Shown piece by piece: positions 32,247-42,250 of a DNA stretch of 64,000 bases (its first letter is position 1; each line of letters opens with the position of its first letter). Both the position numbers and the translations under genes were made by a program. The stretch lies in contig OX424568.1 in the NCBI GenBank assembly GCA_949152475.1, positions 25,023,667 to 25,087,666 of the forward strand, in the 5' to 3' direction. The DNA comes from Terebella lapidaria (Eukaryota; Annelida; Polychaeta; Terebellida; Terebellidae). The notes below the pieces were generated by a model. The model made no database searches. It was given only the letters and a program-made list of their open reading frames with translations, and was not told where the DNA came from.

Positions 32247-35200
32247 GATGGTGAAACCCTGCCGATTGTTGGCAGTAAATTTCACGACTTTAGTACCGCA
32301 TACAAAATCTGAGCATTTGTCATAAAACTTCTGGTAGTCCGAAGTAACTTTTTGCAGTTGAAGTGAATAGAGGAGTCATTTTCTTGTTTTAGAAAAATAC
32401 AATCTTCGACCTGAAACGTCTGGATCATTCCGGATCATAACGATAAAGTTGGTACATCCGTTCTCAATATCAACCACGTAATCTTTAGAATACATCGACT
32501 TTTTACATAGTGGAGCAGTCAGTGTCTATGAGCCGAGAATTACTTTTTGAATTTACCGCCTACATTTGTCACAAAATGCCCGACAGTCTTTGACACATTT
32601 ACGAAGTGCGCCATTTTCAAAATATCACGTGGATTTGGACAACACACAGACTTTAAATATCATCTATTATTTTGATGATTTTCAAAGCATAGCTGACTTA
32701 CTTGGGATTGGTACATCGTCGACTCCATAACGAGCTATCCAAAGCCATGTGACAATGCGTTTTCCCCCGTAAAATTGAGTCTGAATATCGGCTACTTTCA
32801 ACGTCAGGTGCCACGAAATCGTGTTTACATATTTCCCAGGTCAAAGTTTAATGTATCCTTACGCGAGACTTATCTTTGGTCATGTCGATTCTGGTAATCT
32901 GTATAATCCCTTGATCACACCAAATAATCCACTTTCTGAATACTGAACGGGACTACGGCAGAAAATGTTCGCAGTACGACACATTACATGTGTTTCGTGA
33001 TATCAATTGGTAGCGGTCATCCTCGGAATATTTCCTTCGGTTGTGAAGACCAAATTTTGCGACTATGAGATTCGGTAGCTTCGTCTCCAAATGTTTTCCC
33101 GCGAGGCACCAACAGTCCCATGTGTTATGCATGTATATCGGCATATGACGGAGGTAATCCCAGAAATATGTACATAATCGAAGACATATTAGTTCATAGA
33201 CAAAGAATTGTTGTAGATCGGGGAATGACAAACACTGAAAACCATGTTTCCAGACGATAACTGACATATCGCTCACCACGTGAGTTTGTATTCGCTCCGG
33301 CGAGAAAGCCGTTGAAATCCGTGCACAGGGTTTTGAGTTCAATGTGAAGAGCAATACTCACTAGCTGCTCAAGTCCAGTCTCGGTCAGTGATCGCATGGA
33401 ACCACACGGAAAATCGTCGAGCACATGTCCTGGGGCGGATTACTAACCCTCTTTCAACCCTTCTTGCACATTGGGAGTTCATTTTCACAAATAGGTAATA
33501 TGATACTATATTTGTTCAGGTACGTACACGTAATTTAAGCATTCTGTAATTGGAGCCCCGTCTCTATCAACACTGATCAAGTATCTATGAGTACCTAATC
33601 CATAAGTTCGTGGTTAAATACATCTCTATAACAAAATGAAACTGTATGTAGTTGTATATCTATATGTATGTCAAGAAATTTAAATCAGGTGCCCTGATTG
33701 GCACAAGTATATGAGTTAATTATCAATAAGCAGCTATATGAGTTATTCATATCACCAACATATATATATTTCTCTAAATCAAGAAGTTTACTTGATTGTA
33801 ATATTCCAATGATCAATTCAAGGCAATGTGATTGGTATCAGCAACAGAATAGAGTGCCATCTGACAAATCCATCATCTCATATTTTTCTGACTCCAGATG
33901 TTGCTGACAACTCCACACCACTTTCCTGACAGCTCAGCCAGAAGACAACACAACCAGAAGCTCCATAAATCCTGGTTCAAGTCTCAATCAGAAGACAGGC
34001 AATAGCAGCTCCACACCACTTGACTGATCCCCCAATGACAGGCACCCAGGAGCAATCGTTCAGTTGGCCAACAATATGGATGTCAAAGCATAACAACAAC
34101 TTGTGTTTTAACGTTTGCACCAATATATACATGTATATTAAAACAATATTTATATAAATTCAAATTAAGTGCATGTTGGATCTGTGATTCTGAAAAACCT
34201 GTACAGAATTGCACACCACCATTTTGGGTATTGTATTGTCACTATAATACAATTGGATATCTTATACAACAGCAATTTGGGGATTCAATGGCCAATTAAT
34301 ATTTCCATATTTTATATTTTAATGGATAAAGTGGTCAACACATTGTATGTATCAAAAATTTGTTATTGATGCACATGTGTAGGTCAGAAATACATTATGA
34401 AGATTTGAATGGCAGTGTATCAAGTGGCCATGTGCAATATTGTTTACCAATTATGATAAATTCATAATCTTTTTGATTGGTATTATATTTGATTTATTTT
34501 GTTCTTGTTTACCTTCCATGTACAAACTTTGTAATATGAACATATGGGTATACTACCAAATACACTATTCATTCATGACATTTCTTGTCTGGTATGTTTG
34601 ATATCATACCTGTGATCCATGTATGTCAAAAGATTAAGTGCTCCAATTCATAACTCATGAATTGTACTAATAAAATGCTACCACTGTGTGAATTTCACAT
34701 CAATTATGTTGACACAACCCATGTGCAATAATGATACTTTAATGTCACATGTAATCATGATGACAATGAATCAAAAGCCTGGTGATATTTACATTTACAT
34801 GTTATTGGGATCAGGATGTATCCTGTATCTAGCTTGGGGTTTGTGTTCTTTGTATGCATAGACACAAGCATTATGCACAATAGGGTCAGTGAATACATAC
34901 ATGTAATGTTAGTTATTTGATGAACACAGAGTGTTATGAATTATGCCAAATGCAAGAAGATGTTACTTCCCCAGAAGTTTTGAACTTATAACTTTCACTT
35001 TGGAAATACGGGTTATTATTTGCATTGATCAGGTGAATAGAGTAGTGTCATGGCCCAATGCACACAGAAGCCCTAGCATGTAGCAGTCTACATGTAAAAG
35101 CCAGTGTGAAGTGTGCACAGTGGAGCATATGATATTGAAGTCTCCCTCTCACTGTGGCAGTGTCTTGAAGGGTTAAAAAATAGTGCCTGTGCTGGCCACT

Positions 35201-35565
35201 TGGGAAACATTTTTAGTTGTCAATAAATGTCTGAACTTCAAAAATCATTTGTGATGCAATGGATTTGAATTTCAAAAAAATATTTCTCGGCTCATAAACT
35301 AGCATATGTAGTAATGCTCAGAAAAATACTTGGAACATTCGTAATCGACTGTTTCCACAAGAACGGATGTCCCGAAATTTTGGTAGTCAATTTCACCAAT
35401 TTTAACATAAGATGCATAATAACTGCGCGTAAAATGCTTTAAATTAGTTATTAACATGATAATATAACATTTATGTGAAATATGTGTTCATTTCTTCAAG
35501 AAAAAACATTTTCAAAAATATTCAGTGCGCATCACTGACTAAAATATGGCGAGGGTAACAACCCC
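32247..35565 (-). mobile_element. 3.3-kb TTAA-flanked element, copy 1
   Basis: TTAA occurs at both borders (32243-32246 and 35566-35569), exactly where the recombinase frame is split. Ends are imperfect inverted repeats: GATGGTGAAACCCTGCC inward from the left, GGGGTTGTTACCCTCGCC inward from the right. Sub-terminal parts (about 32455-32550 and 35270-35400) are also similar in inverted orientation, sharing ACATCCGTTCT and ATGAGCCGAGAA. TTAA targeting is characteristic of piggyBac-type transposases, though no such transposase is visible inside. A truncated inverted copy lies at 47877-50290. Confidence 0.75.
32735..33424 (-). pseudogene. ORF of unknown family carried by the TTAA element, copy 1
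   Basis: Minus frames read LEQLVSIALHIELKTLCTDF, then in another phase MHNTWDCWCLAGKHLETKLP, KFGLHNRRKYSEDDRYQLIS and, after a TAG, CKHDFVAPDVESSRYSDS, ending at a donor-like CCCAA then GTAAGT. The same words, same order and same donor occur in copy 2. The protein is Cys- and His-rich in places. I do not recognise it; it is not an evident piggyBac transposase. Confidence 0.45.
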
Positions 35566-36145
35566 TTAATCGCAAGGATCCTGTGACCGTTGAAATGTTA
35601 AGACTGTTGTGTGTTAAATATAAGTGTTCTCCGACCCGAATGTAATTAGAAACTTGACATATTGCCTTCTGGCATTTGCCGGTTTCTTGAGGTTTAGCGA
35701 AATGAAGTGTTTGAAGTGTTTAGATATCAGTACCAATGATCACCACGCCGCTGTTATAATCACTTGTAGTAAAACTGATCAATATAGACAAGGTAATGAG
35801 GTAGTTTTAGCTAGGAGTGATAACATAACATGTCCTGTATAGGTATGTTGGAAAGATATGTGCATGCTTTAGATATAGAACTACAAAGGGACAAGGGCAA
35901 ATTCCTTTTCCAACCTTTTTTTTTGCAGTAAGAAGATAACAAAAACTTGATCGTAACAAATGTATCTCATATTCCCGGACTCGGGTGAATATTGTAAAGT
36001 GGCTCAGGGAGGTCGTCACTGGTGGCAATAACCTCAGTCTACATTCATTCCGATCCGGTGGCGCTAGCGCCGCCGCGGCAGAAAGATACGCACGATCGCA
36101 ACACGATCCTGAAATGTTCTTATTGAGCTTGGCACCAGTTCTTTA
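35566..36145 (+). pseudogene. DIRS-like tyrosine recombinase, C-terminal catalytic half
   Basis: Begins right after the TTAA with RKDPVTVEMLRLL, then (one-base shift) LLAFAGFLRFSEMKCLKCLD, containing the catalytic Arg, and a CSKTDQYRQGNEV strand-turn typical of these recombinases. After a TAG at 35840 and decayed sequence, HSFRSGGASAAAA (36042) supplies the H-x-x-R box. No convincing catalytic Tyr remains. Confidence 0.75.
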
Positions 36146-36833
36146 GAGGATGAACCTCATGACAAGGCAGTATACAAAAATGAGAAGACAACTCATATAT
36201 GAATGTGAATTCATACCAAATTCACATTTTGTCGTGGACACCATCAACAACCACCCGTTTACTCCCCCATCCGTTTGTCCCCCCCCCCCCCCCCCATCCG
36301 TTTGTACCCCGTTCGTTTGCCCCCCCATCCGTTTGTACCCCATCGATGTTAAATATGTATAATGGTGAAAAGCGTGAAAATATCTCAACCCTTTCCAAAA
36401 GTAAAGTGTTCAGAAGGAGTCCAGTATGCATCACGAGGATACACGAACAAAAAGGTGTTGGCCGGGCCCCAGACCCCATTGCACCCTGTTAGGAATATAA
36501 AGTCTTCATGGAGATTTATTCCCAAACCCTGGATCTGCTCTTGGATCAAAATCACAGCTTTTTAGTTATAATTTTATGTGTGTGACCATTTTTATTTGCC
36601 TAAGTAGACCACTGTCAATAAACATGGAGTTTTGTGCGTTTTTCTAAATGTTCATTTTGATAAGTTACTTTATTTTAAAAAAGATACATCCCACCAGTTT
36701 TCACAAACCGGAGGGGGGGGGGGCAATATATAACAATAAATCAATGTAGTAAATCATGTCAATTTATAACAATGAATGCCTGGTTTGTTTGATCTGGTTA
36801 TCGTCAGTATAAAGTGAATAGTTTCCATCAACC
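36146..36833. other. Non-coding, with C- and G-runs
   Basis: Poly-C tracts near 36280 and 36320 alternate with ATCCGTTTGTACCCC repeats, and a G-run lies at 36712-36723. Frames rich in Pro/Cys or Gly are artefacts of these runs. Confidence 0.6.
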
Positions 36834-37485
36834 ATCAACTCAGTAGCCTTCGGGCTTGTGATTAGGTACTTATGTACTTGTCATATATCTGTTTCATGGG
36901 GTTTGTTTCGGATTTCTAAATTATTTTCATAGGTTGTTGGGCAGTTGTATACTAATTCCATCAGGTGTACAGTAGAAACAACTACATTAAACACACTGTC
37001 TGCCCATGATGACGCCAGTGTGTCTTTGGATAAACTATTTGGTAGGGCTTTGTTTCTATTGCAAAATGTTGTATTTTACGTTTGTTATTGATATCATTAA
37101 AATCTGACGGTATTGGTGGTAACAGATTGATACTTACATTCATACCACTGTGTCGGTGTCACTGCTGGCGGACGTTAAATACGATCAACTCAGTAGCCTT
37201 CGGGCTTGTGATTAGGTACTTATGTACTTGTCATATATCTGTTTCATGGGGTTTGTTTCGGATTTCTAAATTATTTTCATAGGTTGTTGGGCAGTTGTAT
37301 ACTAATTCCATCAGGTGTACAGTAGAAACAACTACATTAAACACACTGTCTGCCCCTGATGACGCCAGTGTGTCTTTGGATAAACTATTTGGTCGGGCTT
37401 TGTTTCTATTGCAAAATGTATTTTACGTTTGTTATTGACATCATCAAAATCTGACGGTATTGGTGTTAACAGATTGATACTTACA
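36834..37485 (-). repeat. R2 copies C and D, tandem with 350-bp period
   Basis: The phrase TCAACTCAGTAGCCTTCGGG starts at 36835 and 37185, and each is followed by a full R2 unit. Copy D has a 3-base deletion relative to C, which keeps the peptide frame. Both copies read two codons further than A, B and E before stopping. Confidence 0.9.
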
Positions 37486-37944
37486 TTCCTTTCTTGTTTG
37501 GACTATACTGAGCCAGAATTTGATACATTTCACATTGTATATGTATACCGAATATGCTTTTTCCAGACATATTTAATACCCACCCGTACTTCTAGACTGA
37601 TCTCCCCATGTATTTGAAGAGGAGAGGGGGAAGGGAAGGTGGCTAGATGCTCAACATATATGCATTTAATCAATTTTACAGTGGCATGTACAGTGTATGT
37701 ATATATATAATCCTTTCAATGCCAAACATCAAATAGAATTTTGGCTTGTCATAGGCTTATCCGAGAGATAAAAGTAATGAAAAGTAATAATGACTAACCT
37801 ATTAATATTTGTAACCCGCAACCCCCCACCCAAGAAACAAAAGTCAAAAGAAGTCACAACACATTCCCAATTTTCACGGTGAAATAGTTTAGCAAAGCCA
37901 TCAACAAACCGTTCGAAATTACTTGCATGACCGTTCGAAATTAT
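37486..37944. other. No gene seen
   Basis: AT-rich spacer between R2 copies with a short purine-rich patch (GAGGAGAGGGGGAAGGGAAG). Confidence 0.5.
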
Positions 37945-38218
37945 CCGCCAGTCATTTATGTAGGTATCAATCTATTACCACAAATACAGTAGATTTTGAT
38001 GATGCCAACAACAAACGTAAAATACAACATTTTGCAATAGAAACAAAGCCCGACCAAATAGTTAATCCAAAGACACACTGGCGTCATCAGGGACAGACAG
38101 TGTGTTAAATGTAGTTGTTTCTACTGTACACCTGATGGAATTAGTATACAACTGCCCAACAACCTATGAAAATATTTTAGAAATCCGAAACAAACAAACC
38201 CCATGGAACAGCGTTCGA
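37945..38218 (+). repeat. Repeat family R2, copy E (inverted)
   Basis: Here the peptide frame is on the + strand: NNKRKIQHFAIETKPDQIV then PKTHWRHQGQTVC and TAA at 38106-38108, followed by the family tail ending near CCCATGGAACA. Confidence 0.9.
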
Positions 38219-38635
38219 AATTGACCACATTTATATTTTCTATTCTACTTGATTCGGGCTCGTTTTGAGGAATATGCATCAATGAAACAGCATAACGTGA
38301 TTCACTTTAGCTATGTCTAGGTACACGTTCCATTTAACTGACCCATCAAACGTTTGCAAACACTAATAATGACATTACATATTAATGACATGTATACTGC
38401 TTCTCGCCACTCAAAAATAAACAACCATAAAAACTCCCGACGTACTTCAAAAGCATTCCACAGGTCAATAAAGTTTCACCGGGGTGGTAAATATAAATAC
38501 TTGTGATATAAACATCAGACAAATATACTTTTCATCTACCTTAATGTGTGGACCGTTCAAAATAGATCGCCAACCGTTCGAAATTGATCACCAAGCCAGT
38601 TCGAAATTATTTTGCCGCGCCACCGCTTGTCTACA

Positions 38636-38870
38636 GTGGATAAGTCGAAACGCCGATGCGAAATTTCGATATCCCGATAGAAGACACCCTTGGCTTGTCG
38701 GCTTCTCGTATCGTTTGTCGCACGCTCGCATTGAGATATCGCATTCTCGACCTGTCAAATTATCCTATCGCTTCGTCGGACAGTCGCTTTGTCGGGTTAT
38801 CGGTTTGTCGGGTTATCGTATCGACTTATCGGCATGTCGGCCTATCGACCTATACCCGCCAAGGCGACAA
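38636..38870 (+). repeat. Degenerate TCG-rich minisatellite
   Basis: Repeated words of the form TTGTCGG, TATCG and TCTCG at ~6-9-bp spacing, for example TTTGTCGGGTTATCGG twice near 38788-38820. Overlapping + frames rich in Arg, Ser and Tyr are artefacts. Confidence 0.75.
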
Positions 38871-39660
38871 AGCGATGGCCCTTTTGGAACACCATATTTA
38901 CTAGTTCCGTCAGGTGTATTTTAAGGATTATATTGGGAATTTCCGCATTACCGTCACTGTCACTCGCCTTAAAAATAGCCATTGCAATAGGACGTTGTAA
39001 TTGAGTTACGAGGTCCCAACCTGGAATGCCATATATGTGTGTAATTGACTGTATCGAGTTCACTACTAAATATGGAAGGAACTTTACTGAGCATTAAATG
39101 ATTTGTTCTCTCATGAACAAAATATGTACCAATCTAAAAACAGCATATATGAAATACATTGTATGAAATCCCTAGTTCTACGTCCATCCCTCATCTAATA
39201 AACATGAAAACATAAATTATACATTCATAACTAAATTAGGTCTTAAAAATGAGGAGTATTCATTCAAAATGAAGAGTATTCAAGCACAACAATTTCACCT
39301 GAGGGTGAGCTTGGTACGGATTTACAGAATGTCTCACCCTCAGGTCCTCCAGCTACAGATAAGAATCAAAACAATATGAGTAAAAAATGAATGTAGATCT
39401 TGGCGTTCAAAAAAATTGATACAATCTTTTATGTTATTACTAAATTTGACTTGCCACATCCTAATCTTTCTCCTCCTGAGGGGCAGTGTCCTTCCTTCAG
39501 CCTAAGGTAGAGGGGGGGGGGATGTCGTTATGAAGGCACATTGATGGAACTACTGAGAATCCGATGATCGAGGTACCAGGAGGTGCAGTTGAAGAAACTG
39601 TAGATACCAAAAGGTTGTATATATTAATATAATTTATTCTCTTTGTCATTCTCAAAAAAA
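38871..39660. other. Non-coding; 13-bp perfect hairpin at 39297-39345
   Basis: ACCTGAGGGTGAG and CTCACCCTCAGGT form a perfect stem with a 23-base loop. No gene in the stretch. Confidence 0.55.
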
Positions 39661-39662
39661 AA

Positions 39663-39974
39663 ATGTCAAGAGAAACTACCTCTTCAAGCGAGGTAATGCC
39701 CAATGAAATGGAAGAAACCCCTGCTGCACAGCCCAGATGGAGGAGGGAGAACACTCCAGTGAGGAGAGAACGCAGAAGGACATCCAACATTGCCATAGTT
39801 CCTGAAGCAACAGCAGTTGGAAAGGAACAAAATGGAAGAGAAAATTGGCGAAAATTCACAAAGACAAAATGGATCGTTTGGATCAATTACTTCAAACTTT
39901 CGAGCTCATTGCGAGATCTGGTGGAAAACAGCACAGATTTGCAAACAAAGATAACCATAAATATTTCCAGATAA
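39663..39974 (+). CDS. Hypothetical Arg/Glu-rich protein, 103 aa
   Basis: ATG-initiated frame with a charged low-complexity N-terminus (RWRRENTPVRRERRRTSN). An overlapping frame downstream reads KMDRLDQLLQTFELIARSGG, a helical stretch typical of transposon proteins with coiled coils, so the true frame may shift near 39840. Not recognised. Confidence 0.3.
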   Translation: MSRETTSSSEVMPNEMEETPAAQPRWRRENTPVRRERRRTSNIAIVPEATAVGKEQNGRENWRKFTKTKWIVWINYFKLSSSLRDLVENSTDLQTKITINISR

Positions 39975-39984
39975 AGATATATGT

Positions 39985-40202
39985 CAGTGACGTACGTTTT
40001 ACGTCAAGACGTACGTTTTACGTCATGTCCCCGGCCGGAGCAAGGATCCCTGGCCGGGGCAAACTCTGCGCTACATCTACAGGGGTACCCGTCCATGGCA
40101 TGCAATGACGTAAATATTGCGTTCTTATCCCGGTCCTGGGCAGCAGCATGTTCCCGAACGGACAATACATTCCTGGCGGGGGCGGCCTCAGAAACTATAT
40201 AA
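39985..40202 (+). promoter_or_regulatory. Putative promoter: tandem CRE-like sites and TATA
   Basis: GACGTACGTTTTACGTCA occurs twice in tandem (39991-40027), giving repeated ACGTCA/TACGTCA sites, and TATATAAGG lies near 40195. This resembles the U3 of an LTR or a pol II promoter; no LTR borders were found. Confidence 0.35.
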
Positions 40203-41387
40203 GGCCTGACTGTGTCAACAACACAGAGATACTGCAAAATTGGGAGACATCGCTTCAGGCCACCATCTCGTATAAGTCAACCAAACCACTCCCTCAGGCC
40301 ATCATCTCTATTAAACCAAGCATCAATATTCATGGTAATAACTGCACTGTTAATATACTGTAAAGTTATTGACTACCGTCCGCTCTTCGGGATCCTCGAG
40401 GATAGTCCTCTCTCATCCGAGTCCTTGCGGACGCGCATCCGCTATTCCGGATCCTCGCGGCAGGGCCGCTCACCGGAGGTCGCGGCGGACACGGTAACTA
40501 CTTCATCATTAACGGTAACCAGGTAACAGCCCACCCGACACTCCCAGGCCTACGGACACCGTTCAGAAACTGGTTCATCACCACGGTGTTAACTGGCGGG
40601 GCCTGGCGAGCCGCGGTCTGCCTCGGGGACGGAACCCCGTACAGTCCGACATGCTGGCCAGAGCCTCTGTCACATGTCCCGGGAAGGGAGAGAGCTGGCG
40701 ATCCACAGGGCCGAAGGCCCCCGAGTCAGCAACTCGTCTCTCCCAGCCCGGGCCTCCCCACGGAAATCGTCCCCAGGGCTCTAGGAGCCCACTACTCAGA
40801 CCCAGGGAACACAAAGCTCATGGCGAGCCTCGTGTGCGTCCTAGTCTCGATCTTGGACAATCTCCTCGAACGAGTCGCTTCCAGTGTATATATAATACAC
40901 CAGAAACTGCAGGGCGCACGCGAGGTTAAATCGATCCATTGTTATAGTTTACTGGAACGTAAATTACAATACGTCGCCGTGGCAACGCACGCTCGAACGG
41001 AGCATGTCAAAACAAGGCCAAGTACAGAAAGGCCACATAAATGGCTTTTATGTTTACAATCACCTGCCGCGTGCTTAGGGCAAAATCGCCACATTACCCC
41101 CTTCTTACAATGTTGGTCCCCAACATGTTCCGCCCGCGCCCAAAATGCTCGAAACCCGACGAAGGCTTCGCATGGCGGGGGCCGGAAGAAGGCACGATGG
41201 CAACGCCCGGAAGTCACGGCGCAAACACTAGGACTTTAAGAGTCCCTTTTGGAAGAATGGGGAACTACCCCCGGACTTATGGAGTAAACTATAACGCGCT
41301 TTGCAATTTTGAATAAATCCTCATAAACAAGCTAAAATTTTGACCGAGGTGGTCCAAAACCGTGTGATGACCTTGAAAGGTCATCCA

Positions 41388-41470
41388 TTATAAAAGGACG
41401 GTGTGTCGAGTCTTTGGAATATCTTTAAGGTTAGACTTTAAATTTAGAAATTTTGTAAAACGACACACCG
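41388..41470 (+). promoter_or_regulatory. TATA box and 10-bp inverted repeat
   Basis: TATAAAAGGA at about 41388, then CGGTGTGTCG (41399-41408) and CGACACACCG (41461-41470), a perfect inverted pair around an AT-rich loop. A short + ORF starting ATG at 41499 follows, so this could be a core promoter with a stem-forming leader. Confidence 0.35.
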
Positions 41471-41618
41471 AGTGATCAAAAGTGATAGTACCTCTAAAAT
41501 GTTGCCGACCGCCCTGCCGGCCGGCTCCTCAGATCCGCAGAACGGGTCTGAGGCCGGGCGGAGCCGCGGGAGCGACTCCGGCACGCCGCCGCACACGTGC
41601 AGCGACGAGGCTAGCACC

Positions 41619-42250
41619 CTAGCCTTCCTCCGTCGTCATCGGCTCCTCATCCGTGCCGCCTGTCTTGGGGTCTGGCGGCGGTGACGGGTCCCTACGCCGC
41701 GGAAGCAGCGGAGCCGGCATAATGAAAGCCGGCTGCACGGGCGGATGAGGCAGGCCCGGTGGAGCTTGCACGGGCTTTTGTGGTGAGCCCTGCAATCCGG
41801 GTCCTGACGGAGCCATCACAACGGAGGCCGGTAGAGATGTCGCGCCGAGATCTGCTATGGCGCGGAACATCTCCACCGTATCGCGGGTGCGCTGTGGACC
41901 GGCCGTCCGCTCTCCCCACACCTGGACTAGGTATGGGTAGATGGCCAGCTCCAAAGCAGCATCCGCGCGCCGGAGAGCCGCCTGGTTCAGGGCGGACGAC
42001 TCGGGGTCATCGACGCCCTGGATTAGGCGAGTCCGAGCGGCCTCGGCTTCGTCAAGACGACGCCGTAGCTGCTCATTCTCAGCCTCCAGGTGCTCCATCC
42101 GTGCGGCCACCTCTGGGGCGGGGGCGGACGCCCCGGACTGCTCGGCAAGAGCGGCGGTCCGACCCTGGTCGAACGCGCGCCGCTCAATGACGGCCGACAA
42201 AGTCCGGTAGCTCTCTAGGCTCCGCCGGGTGCCTTCCATGCCTTCCATCT
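41619..42250 (-). CDS. GC-rich coiled-coil protein, unknown (gag-like layout)
   Basis: From the ATG near 42250 (MEGMEGTRRSLESYRTLS) the frame runs about 210 codons to TAG at 41619. It has an acidic/basic heptad stretch (ARMEHLEAENEQLRRRLDEA), a helical middle and a Pro-rich tail ending TDEEPMTTEEG. That layout resembles a small retroelement gag or a coiled-coil adaptor, but there is no zinc knuckle. The start follows a strong acceptor-like run (CTTTGTCCTCAG), so it may be a downstream exon. It lies 3' of the 789-residue frame on the same strand, overlapping its last 66 bases in another phase. Confidence 0.5.

Larger units (their letters stand above)
40380..42250. other. GC-rich block of distinct composition
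   Basis: Base composition changes sharply to GC-rich with many CGs against an AT-rich background, especially at 40380-40860 and 41490-42250. The switch back near 42250 coincides with a splice-acceptor-like site on the minus strand. A + frame at 40586-41239 (217 codons) crosses the block but shows no domain. The block may be one captured or recently inserted sequence. Confidence 0.6.

Noticed and set aside
36150-36479. Pro/Cys-rich and Gly-rich frames
   Set aside because: They arise from poly-C tracts and ATCCGTTTGT repeats.
40586-41239. 217-codon + frame in the GC-rich block
   Set aside because: Long frames are expected in GC-rich DNA; there is no domain, periodicity or splice support, and it crosses compositionally different parts.
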